From Candidatus Poribacteria bacterium WGA-3G (GTDB taxonomy: Bacteria; Poribacteria; WGA-4E; WGA-3G), in the NCBI GenBank assembly GCA_000406005.1, contig ASZN01000013.1:7413-46152 (forward strand): a stretch of DNA of 38,740 nucleotides. The letters run 5' to 3'. Made by a program: the position numbers and the translations under genes. Every line of letters starts with the position of its first letter. Positions within the stretch are counted from its first letter, which is position 1. The notes below the pieces were generated by a model that saw only the letters and a list, made by a program, of their open reading frames with translations, was not told where the DNA came from and did no database searches. Of this stretch, positions 7,824-14,227 are shown in pieces.

Positions 7824-8342
7824 ATGCTTAAGAAGAGTTTGTATATAATGCTAATCGCTTTGTCTTTCTGCTGGATAATTTTTGGTGCTACTCAACAGAC
7901 GACACAAGCCGACCCACCCGACCAGCCGCCGTTACTTCCGACTTTGAGTTCCAGTGCTTCGGCTGGCGCATGGGGTAGTGAAGCAAGTACCTCCCCCGGG
8001 CTTGACAACTATCAATATCATGATAGCGGTGGATGGAACGGTACCGGTTCGGCATATGCCAATGTCTATGGTCTCTTTACTTTTGGAGATGGCACCGAAA
8101 GAAATGAAAATCAGACAATACGCGCCTATATTATCCAATATACTACAAGCGTTCCTATATGGGTTGATTCGGATGGCAATGGTATAGGTGGCAAGGACCG
8201 CACCAAAAATACAGTCCAGTCCGAAGGCGTTTCGGCAAGCAAGATGGGAGCACCTGATGCCGACAAGTGGGCATCCTCAGACGGGTGCTTCGGTGGGGAA
8301 TCTAGTAGTGCCTACTGCTCATACGATAGTTCTTGGTGGTAA
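7824..8342 (+). CDS. Exported miniprotein A (tandem paralogue 1)
   Basis: 172 aa with a clear Sec signal peptide: Lys-Lys, then hydrophobic residues 5-22, and probable cleavage after TQA at 29. The mature part is Pro/Ser/Gly/Tyr-rich, with two N-glycosylation sequons (N72-GT and N96-QT). Two Cys (C155, C165) lie in a tail ending in WW. There is no membrane anchor. GAGGAG lies 6 nt before the ATG. It is nearly identical to the next gene except at about residues 104-130. I recognise no family. The sequons and the STT3 gene 2 kb downstream suggest it may be a glycosylated secreted protein. Confidence 0.75.
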   Translation: MLKKSLYIMLIALSFCWIIFGATQQTTQADPPDQPPLLPTLSSSASAGAWGSEASTSPGLDNYQYHDSGGWNGTGSAYANVYGLFTFGDGTERNENQTIRAYIIQYTTSVPIWVDSDGNGIGGKDRTKNTVQSEGVSASKMGAPDADKWASSDGCFGGESSSAYCSYDSSWW

Positions 8343-8367
8343 AACGTAACGTAAGCATCCCCTTTTA

Positions 8368-8397
8368 ATTCACGAGTTGTCACTAACAAGTGAATTC
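8368..8397. repeat. Hairpin between the tandem miniprotein genes
   Basis: AATTCAC (8368-8374) pairs with GTGAATT (8391-8397), with an inner GTT/AAC pairing. No T-run follows, so it is more likely an RNA-processing or attenuation structure, or a repeat, than a terminator. Confidence 0.4.
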
Positions 8398-8454
8398 TCC
8401 GCGGATGACTTTCAAAATATATTAATCTCTTGGAAAAATAAAAAGGAGAGCATA

Positions 8455-8964
8455 ATGCTTAAGAAAAGTTTGTATATAATGCTGATTGCTGTGTCTTTTT
8501 GCGCGATAATCCTCGGTGCTACCCAACAGGCGACACAAGCCGACCCACCCAACCAGCCGCCGTTACTTCCGACTTTGAGTTCCAGTGCTTCGGCTGGTGC
8601 ATGGGGTAGTGAAGCAAGTACCTCCCCCGGACTTGACAACTATTATTTTTATAATAGTGGCGGATGGGAAGGGACCGGTTCGGCATATGCCAATGTCTAT
8701 GGTCTCTTTACTTTTGGAGATGGCACTGAAAGAAATGAAAATCAAACGATAAGAGCTTATATCTACAAAGCAAGTATAAGTGGGCCTCTGGATCCAGTAA
8801 ATGATTTGGGGACCTTGGGAGTTACCGAAAGTGCAGTCCAGTCCGAAGGCGTTTCGGCAAGCAAGATGGGAGCACCTGATGCCGACAAGTGGGCATCCTC
8901 AGACGGGTGCTTCGGTGGAGAATCTAGTAGTGCCTACTGCTCATACGATAGTTCTTGGTGGTAA
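8455..8964 (+). CDS. Exported miniprotein B (tandem paralogue 2)
   Basis: 169 aa from the ATG at 8455, chosen because AAGGAG lies 6 nt upstream and the N-terminus then aligns with miniprotein A. An upstream in-frame start at 8377 would add 26 residues and destroy the signal peptide. The signal peptide, the Pro-rich linker and the last 42 residues (from VQSEG to the terminal WW, with both Cys) match paralogue A. The segment after AYI (about 104-127) is different in sequence and 3 residues shorter. The first sequon is lost (EGT instead of NGT), but NQT is kept. Function unknown. Confidence 0.75.
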   Translation: MLKKSLYIMLIAVSFCAIILGATQQATQADPPNQPPLLPTLSSSASAGAWGSEASTSPGLDNYYFYNSGGWEGTGSAYANVYGLFTFGDGTERNENQTIRAYIYKASISGPLDPVNDLGTLGVTESAVQSEGVSASKMGAPDADKWASSDGCFGGESSSAYCSYDSSWW

Positions 8965-8976
8965 ACTAACGCGCGT

Positions 8977-9016
8977 AGGTGTATTGCTGTTTCGTCAATA
9001 GATCGGCGATACACCT
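8977..9016. repeat. Hairpin after the second miniprotein gene
   Basis: AGGTGTAT (8977-8984) and ATACACCT (9009-9016) pair perfectly over 8 bp with a 24-nt loop that itself holds TATTG/CAATA. It lies between the miniprotein and the 484-aa gene and has no T-run. Confidence 0.35.
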
Positions 9017-9043
9017 GCCTAATCAAGAGGAGGGAATAGGTCA

Positions 9044-10498
9044 ATGAAAAAGAAAAATAGATGGGTTGGCACTGCAATTATAGCGATTTTAATCATAGCG
9101 ACACTCTACCTCATCAGCGGGACATATCAGACGAAAAATGCAGGTATTACCGCACAGCAACAACGGACATCCATAGAAAAAACAGGTGACTTTTTTCCCA
9201 AAACTTTCAGTAAACGAGGGCAAAGTGATGCCAGATTAACAGATCCATGGGACATTTGGATAGAAGAACAAGCCGAAGCACACACGCAAGCGGTAATAAA
9301 AGCAATCTACAAACAAAACCCAAAAACACAACGGTTTAGCCAAGCACATATTGAGCGTATGCGGAACCAGTACCGCGCAGCACTAATCGCTGAACTGTCT
9401 AAGGTTAAGGAACACTATGAAAATCCACCCCCAATATTTCACCCAGAACCGACTATAACACCCAAGCAGCCTGAAAGGTATACGGGAGCTCAAACCACTG
9501 AGGCGATTCTCTCGAAATTCGCCGAAGCATACAACAAAAATTGGGAAACCCCTAAAATTGCCGAAAAATACCCACAAGAGGAATGGATACAGATGCTCCT
9601 TGATAAAGGAATAACAATAGAAGACGAAAGAGATTTTTTTTGGTATCAAGAACCTCGACGTGAGTTAACTCGTATCGAAAACGATCCGAGCATGTGGGCT
9701 TCTGGGGTCTTTGGCATCCCACCTACAGATGATTGGGAAACTTATAAAAACGCTTATATAGAGAAAAAACTGTGGCGACATGAACTCTCCCTGAATGCAA
9801 TGAAATCAGATCCTAATTCTACAGGCGGTATTTTTGTCGGTGAAAATCAGGATGTTTTCCTCCGGACGACAGGAAAACGAGTCTATGTGGAGCGAGAGGG
9901 GACCGGTGCAATATTCTATGGAGGGCAAAACCTGACTCAAGTCCAAAGGTTTGAACTCTTAACGAAAGGGGTTACTCCGGAGAATTATGAAATTGTTTAT
10001 ATTGATTCTAAGGGAGGTGTCCTTTCTGACTCTCCTCCTCTTGTTACACGCGAAGATATTCTTAATGCTGGTGGAACGCCGCCACCGGAAGAGTGGTTCA
10101 ACAAGGATTTCAGTCAACAAGTACCCTCCGATTTTGAACCAAACATCTCGGTCCAAGAAAGCACTGATTATCGTAAGTTTGACGCGCCAAATCCTGTGGA
10201 CGAAACACAACAAAACGCACAGAAACAGATAGAACAGGCACAGCAGAACGCTGAAAGAATGTTGGAAAACATCACAAAAAGCGACGCTGAAATTGTGACA
10301 GAAATCGAAAAACAACTCATTCCGGATATACCGACAGAAGCAGGTTTTGAGAAAAATTTGCGCGAACGTTTTTCGGTAGAACGTTTCAATCGCGCCTTGT
10401 CTACAATAAATAAATACGGTCCCGAAGAAGGTCTTCGCAGACTGAAGGAGTCGGATCCAGAGATCGCGGAACATATTGAAAAGCAACGTCAACGATAA
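9044..10498 (+). CDS. Sequon-bearing exported or anchored protein of unknown function
   Basis: 484 aa with a basic start (MKKKNR) and a single hydrophobic segment at about 8-26, either a signal anchor or an uncleaved signal. The rest is hydrophilic and rich in Glu, Gln and Thr, with a predicted coiled coil near 386-410 (many QQNA/QIEQAQ repeats). Four N-x-S/T sequons lie outside the membrane segment: N258, N296, N367 and N409. Two of these (DPNST, EPNIS) have an acid at -2, though Pro at -1 departs from the Campylobacter rule. GAGGAGGGA precedes the ATG. The stop is 1 nt before the STT3 ATG, so the two genes are translationally linked. It is a candidate substrate or partner of the glycosyltransferase. 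No known domain recognised. Confidence 0.7.
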   Translation: MKKKNRWVGTAIIAILIIATLYLISGTYQTKNAGITAQQQRTSIEKTGDFFPKTFSKRGQSDARLTDPWDIWIEEQAEAHTQAVIKAIYKQNPKTQRFSQAHIERMRNQYRAALIAELSKVKEHYENPPPIFHPEPTITPKQPERYTGAQTTEAILSKFAEAYNKNWETPKIAEKYPQEEWIQMLLDKGITIEDERDFFWYQEPRRELTRIENDPSMWASGVFGIPPTDDWETYKNAYIEKKLWRHELSLNAMKSDPNSTGGIFVGENQDVFLRTTGKRVYVEREGTGAIFYGGQNLTQVQRFELLTKGVTPENYEIVYIDSKGGVLSDSPPLVTREDILNAGGTPPPEEWFNKDFSQQVPSDFEPNISVQESTDYRKFDAPNPVDETQQNAQKQIEQAQQNAERMLENITKSDAEIVTEIEKQLIPDIPTEAGFEKNLRERFSVERFNRALSTINKYGPEEGLRRLKESDPEIAEHIEKQRQR

Positions 10499-10499
10499 A

Positions 10500-12611
10500 A
10501 TGCGCTTCACTCGTAATAGCACCTCTACACCACGAAACGTTGGTCCCTCATTTCATAACATAACGACAAACGAGGATATCAGAATAATCGGCACATCTGT
10601 CCTCTTTGCGGGTTTTTTAATACTTGCCCTATGGATACGTATCCAAGGAGGGACTAATATTCCGAATGGACAGTTCACAGAAACGGATTCGTATTTGTAT
10701 TATTGGCAGGCACAGATCATCTCTGAATACGGGCATCTGCCCGAACGAGATATGAACCGGTGGCTGCCCCTCGGCAGAGATTTAGGGCAGACCCTGAATC
10801 TCTATAATTATGTCCTCGCATATACCCACAAAGCCGTAGCATGGCTATTTCCAAACGTCACACTTTATGACGTTACCTTCTATATGCCTATCTTCTGTTT
10901 TTGTATTGCGGTCTTTGTGCTTTGCCTTTTCCTTTGGTACACGCGTGGATTCCTTTTTTCTACAACCGTAGGGTTACTGTTAGCGACACTCCCCGGTGTC
11001 ATCGAACGTAGTGCCGCTGGTTTCGGTGACCGAGACGCATTTTGTTTGATGATCGGTATCCTACCGATTATCACCTATCTCACATCGCTGGAAGCAGAAA
11101 CACCACGCAAACGACTTATCTGGACGCTTGCTAGTGGCTTTTTTGTCTTTCTTGGCGGTATCTCTTGGGAAGGTTTCGGCGTGTTCCTCAGCGTGATTAT
11201 GGTTGTTGAACTCTGGCGTTTTCTCACGAGCGAAACAGAAGAAGGATTAGGCCTTTATACTCTATGGGTGTGCTGCTTCACCCCGACACTCTACCTTGCC
11301 TCGCCAGCGTATAGAAATGGCTACGGCTTTGCTGAGCATCTCACAGCGTTTCTGCTACTGCCCCCTATAGTCCTTTTGGCGATGCGTGCAATTCGGTTTC
11401 TGCTTCTGTCAAAAGTAGACCGTCTACGTCTATACGGACGCACTTTGGCACTCGGAGTAACGCTCATCTGCGTTGCTCTGGCACTCGGTTATGTTTTGAT
11501 ACAACGTGAGACTTTCGCGGATACCACCGTTCCAATCAGCAACAGTGCCGTGATGCAAGCGATGACAGAATTGAAAGCACCAGAGGGTTGGTATTGGCTT
11601 TTCCGATACGGCACGGTTTTTATTATTGGGAGTCTCGGTTTTATCCTTATACCGCTAACGTTTTGGAAAAAACAGGGGATCCTTCTATCTATACCGCTCA
11701 CACTCTTTACAATCACTTCTTTTTTTCGCGAACTATTGGATAAACTCTGGGGAGAACCTTTTGGAAATATCCTTTTTGGAACCGCTATCGCCGGATATAT
11801 AGCTATGCTCATCTATATGGCTTGGCGGCGGAGCGGACCTATGACAAACGAACTTGTGTCTATTGCCTTTATGACATGGTTTTTGGTATGGGTCGCACTG
11901 GCACGCGATGCAAAACGCTACGACTTCTTTATCGGGGTCGCACTCGCCTATGGGACAGCAGCCTTAATACAATTCATCGCGGAATCACTCAGTAAAAAAC
12001 TTCGGCAATCTGTGTATGTCACTGATGTTTTTCGCGAAAACTTCAAAAGCGTTACACTACGAACATTTTTTTCTCTTACCCTCTTAATATTCCTGATGTT
12101 TCTACCACTGAATTACGCACACACCTATAGGTCACTCTATGCTGCCAAAAAGATGCGCATCGCCAGGCCTGGAAACACCAATGTCGCAAAGGCTATATAT
12201 TGGATGAAAGCCGAGCTGCCGCCGACTGCTGTGGTCGCAGCCCCTTGGAGCTATGGCAGTCAGATCAACGTGCTTGCAGGTGTCAAAACTATCACTGATC
12301 AAGACACCTATCTACAAAACTGGATACGACTTTATGATCAGCATGTCCACGAAGCTACATCCGAACGCGAAGTTTTAGAATTTTTGAAAACTCACACCGC
12401 AACACACCTCATGTTAGTTGGGTATAAACCTGCTAGGACCTTTCTACGAGGGCAGTTAAGCGACGCTTTTGTGCCGATTTATCCAAAGGACAACTTTACT
12501 GAGTCAATGGTTAACATCTGGGAAATCCACTATCCATCTGACATCAGAACCGATGTGAAATACTTAAAAACTGGCTACCCCGAGATAGATGATTATTTAC
12601 AACCACAATAA
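10500..12611 (+). CDS. STT3-family oligosaccharyltransferase-like membrane protein
   Basis: 703 aa from the ATG at 10500, one base after the upstream stop. A TTG at 10476 would add 8 residues. The protein has many membrane segments and a C-terminal soluble domain. Three STT3/PglB/AglB signatures are visible. TETDSYLYYWQ (60-70) matches the first luminal-loop acidic motif (DPYFNYRA-like). AAGFGDRDAF (near 176) matches the second D-x-D/E motif. PWSYGSQI (near 583), followed by a TITDQDT segment, matches WWDYG. The family moves lipid-linked oligosaccharide to Asn in N-x-S/T at the outer face of the membrane. The adjacent upstream exported proteins carry such sequons. A stub of a second copy is at 13761-13967. 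Substitution of the second W and D in WWDYG by P and S means activity or acceptor choice may differ. Confidence 0.8.
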   Translation: MRFTRNSTSTPRNVGPSFHNITTNEDIRIIGTSVLFAGFLILALWIRIQGGTNIPNGQFTETDSYLYYWQAQIISEYGHLPERDMNRWLPLGRDLGQTLNLYNYVLAYTHKAVAWLFPNVTLYDVTFYMPIFCFCIAVFVLCLFLWYTRGFLFSTTVGLLLATLPGVIERSAAGFGDRDAFCLMIGILPIITYLTSLEAETPRKRLIWTLASGFFVFLGGISWEGFGVFLSVIMVVELWRFLTSETEEGLGLYTLWVCCFTPTLYLASPAYRNGYGFAEHLTAFLLLPPIVLLAMRAIRFLLLSKVDRLRLYGRTLALGVTLICVALALGYVLIQRETFADTTVPISNSAVMQAMTELKAPEGWYWLFRYGTVFIIGSLGFILIPLTFWKKQGILLSIPLTLFTITSFFRELLDKLWGEPFGNILFGTAIAGYIAMLIYMAWRRSGPMTNELVSIAFMTWFLVWVALARDAKRYDFFIGVALAYGTAALIQFIAESLSKKLRQSVYVTDVFRENFKSVTLRTFFSLTLLIFLMFLPLNYAHTYRSLYAAKKMRIARPGNTNVAKAIYWMKAELPPTAVVAAPWSYGSQINVLAGVKTITDQDTYLQNWIRLYDQHVHEATSEREVLEFLKTHTATHLMLVGYKPARTFLRGQLSDAFVPIYPKDNFTESMVNIWEIHYPSDIRTDVKYLKTGYPEIDDYLQPQ

Positions 12612-12613
12612 AC

Positions 12614-12730
12614 ATGTTAGCAAACGCCATTACACTTTTTCGCATATTCTTAACCTTCATAGTCATTGCTTTATTTAGCGTGCCCCCCCATTTGGCCATC
12701 CCTTTGATTGCAACTGTCATAGACTTCTGA
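12614..12730 (+). pseudogene. N-terminal stub of a CDP-alcohol phosphatidyltransferase (PgsA-like)
   Basis: A 38-codon frame starts 2 nt after the STT3 stop. Its opening LANAITLFRIFL, a hydrophobic helix and an ending in ATVIDF follow the start of PgsA-type phosphatidyltransferases closely. It stops exactly where the catalytic DxxDG motif should begin. No continuation is seen in other frames. It is either a decayed gene or a short membrane peptide. Confidence 0.45.
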
Positions 12731-12758
12731 AAATCTCTGTAAAGTTGAAAGAAAAATG

Positions 12759-12767
12759 TGATATAAT
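12759..12767 (+). promoter_or_regulatory. Extended -10 promoter for the His-rich gene
   Basis: TGATATAAT is a perfect extended -10 (TGnTATAAT). No good -35 lies 17 nt upstream, as is usual for extended -10 promoters. It would give a leader of about 295 nt before the ATG at 13069. Confidence 0.45.
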
Positions 12768-12774
12768 ATCTTTG

Positions 12775-13068
12775 GTCAGGATAACACATGGTTAATACTC
12801 CTTTTTAGTGAGTTCTAAAATAAGAGTATAACCCTTATTCTGAAACAGAAAGGATTGCTACGAACGCAACACACCTTCTACCATTACCCCGGTAGTTCTA
12901 CAACAGTATGGGAGCACGCCCAGGCTTATGGGGTGGGAGGGCATCCCACTTACTACCTTGATAAAATTCTCGGTAAAAGATGGGAATAGGGTTGATCTGC
13001 CATTGAAACCGATCAGAAACGTTACCGAGGTGTGGCGTTTCTGATTAAAAAAAATAGGAGGTTCACGC
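12775..13068 (+). promoter_or_regulatory. Long structured leader with a possible pseudoknot
   Basis: Several perfect stems lie in a row: CTACC/GGTAG (12878-12882/12891-12895), GTGGGA/TCCCAC (12933-12938/12944-12949), and a 10-bp ATCAGAAACG/CGTTTCTGAT (13012-13021/13036-13045). The loop of the last contains TTACCGAG (13022-13029), complementary over 8 nt to CTCGGTAA (12969-12976), giving a pseudoknot or an alternative fold. The last hairpin ends about 11 nt before the AGGAGG of the next gene. An A-run, not a T-run, follows, so it is not a simple terminator. The same stretch also has an open frame ending at a stop near 12990 whose last residues (AYGVGGHPTYYLD) look protein-like. It could therefore be gene debris instead of a regulatory RNA. 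Confidence 0.35.
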
Positions 13069-13752
13069 ATGAAAACATTGTTTGTTGCTGCCTGTCTCAT
13101 GTGCGCAGGACTGCTTGCACTTACCGTCTATACGCGCTATGATACCCAGAAGTTCATCGAAAGCTTACCGCAGGCCCCCACTACACAACGCGAAGTGTCC
13201 GCAGGAGAAAAAACACCAACGCAACATGTTGCGAGAACGCCCGGAAATCAAGGAGAACAGATATTAGAGGAGACCCCGCCCGGACATTTTCACGAACATC
13301 CTGATTCTCATGGACACACGCATCCACACGACTTACCGGTTGAATCCTCCACTGTTTCGGAGTCTGATGCCACACCGCACACCGAAGAAGCGATTGAAGC
13401 CTCCCCAAGTGGAGATCAACTGCCCCCCGGCGTGGTGGCATGGAAGATTTCAACGCCAGGTGAAAGGCCAAAGATAGATAGAGAGGCGTTCCTTGCTGAA
13501 TTTGGAGATCATCCGAAGGCGCATACCTATTTGGCATTGCACAGCAGAATATACGCATCCGACTCCTACACGTATCGAGAGATATACGAGTATGAGGTAT
13601 TGAATAAAGAGTTCACTCAGTCTCCTCACCCATCTCCTGCATACATGGAAAAAATGAGACAGCGCGCGGCTGAACATCCGGATAGAAAAATTACATCTTG
13701 GTTCTCGTATAAAGATGATCCGAAGGTTCGGGAAATAATCCTAAACCCCTGA
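13069..13752 (+). CDS. Exported His-rich protein of unknown function
   Basis: 227 aa with an N-terminal signal or anchor (hydrophobic residues 4-20). A low-complexity Pro/Thr/Glu linker holds a His cluster at about 73-88 (HFHEHPDSHGHTHPHD), likely able to bind zinc, nickel or copper. The C-terminal half is folded-looking, with LAEFGDHPKAHTYLALHSRI and a Tyr-rich YTYREIYEYEV patch. No N-x-S/T sequon is present. AGGAGG lies 7 nt before the ATG. The stop is 8 nt before the truncated second STT3 gene. This arrangement copies the 484-aa protein plus STT3 pair upstream. Confidence 0.65.
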   Translation: MKTLFVAACLMCAGLLALTVYTRYDTQKFIESLPQAPTTQREVSAGEKTPTQHVARTPGNQGEQILEETPPGHFHEHPDSHGHTHPHDLPVESSTVSESDATPHTEEAIEASPSGDQLPPGVVAWKISTPGERPKIDREAFLAEFGDHPKAHTYLALHSRIYASDSYTYREIYEYEVLNKEFTQSPHPSPAYMEKMRQRAAEHPDRKITSWFSYKDDPKVREIILNP

Positions 13753-13760
13753 AGCGAACA

Positions 13761-13967
13761 ATGAGGAGTCTTGATTTCTTGCTGCTGCGAAAATCAGTGC
13801 TGCTGTGTGCGATTCTCTGTATTGCCTTTTGGATTCGCATCTTGAGTGTAGACGCTATCCCAGACGAACATTTTACGGGGATAGATCCCTATCTCTACTA
13901 CTGGCACGCACAAATCATTATTCGTTTTCTCTTTCAAAATTTCTCAGCTGAAAGAAAACGAGAATAG
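13761..13967 (+). pseudogene. N-terminal stub of a second STT3-family oligosaccharyltransferase
   Basis: The 68-residue frame starts with one membrane segment (residues 8-26). It then has FTGIDPYLYYWHAQIII (about 38-54), which aligns with FTETDSYLYYWQAQIIS of the intact STT3 at 10500 and is even closer to the canonical DPYFNYRA motif. Likeness ends there, and the tail is encoded by a palindrome. About 90% of the gene is missing. It cannot be an active enzyme. Confidence 0.75.
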
Positions 13968-13975
13968 TCATTCTC
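13923..13975. repeat. Palindromes at the breakpoint of the truncated STT3 gene
   Basis: 13923-13936 and 13949-13960 form a 12-bp stem with a 2-nt bulge (CGTTTTC..TTTCA). It is followed at once by GAGAAT/ATTCTC (13960-13965/13970-13975). The first arm begins exactly where likeness to STT3 stops. No strong T-run follows, so it may be a deletion junction or an inserted palindromic element that now also ends transcription weakly. Confidence 0.5.
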
Positions 13976-14227
13976 CCTCCCGTTTTGACTCCCACTTCAA
14001 CAGTTTATCTGCACAAAAATCTTGACAAGTCTCTCCATTTCATATACTATATTTCACAATGATTGTTGATTGCGAGAAAGAAAACTTTTGCAATTCCAAT
14101 CCGAGATACGTTCGATAACACCGCGTCTATCTACAACTCAATTCCTAACCCGTATATCCACCAAAACATTCGTTTTTGTACGGACACCGAACGATAAAAC
14201 CGAGGGTATCATCCTTCTCCTTGAAAT
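13968..14227. other. Spacer before the DUF6785-like gene
   Basis: Apart from the second half of the breakpoint palindrome and the promoter at 14022-14050, nothing else is recognised in this 260-nt spacer. Confidence 0.4.
14022..14050 (+). promoter_or_regulatory. Sigma-70-like promoter of the DUF6785-like gene
   Basis: A perfect TTGACA (14022-14027), then 17 nt, then TACTAT (14045-14050). The leader before the ATG at 14228 would be about 170 nt. Confidence 0.55.

Noticed and set aside
12775..13068. Known riboswitch classes (cobalamin, TPP, SAM, c-di-GMP, T-box)
   Set aside because: None of the invariant cores I know could be matched. It is left as an unassigned structured leader.
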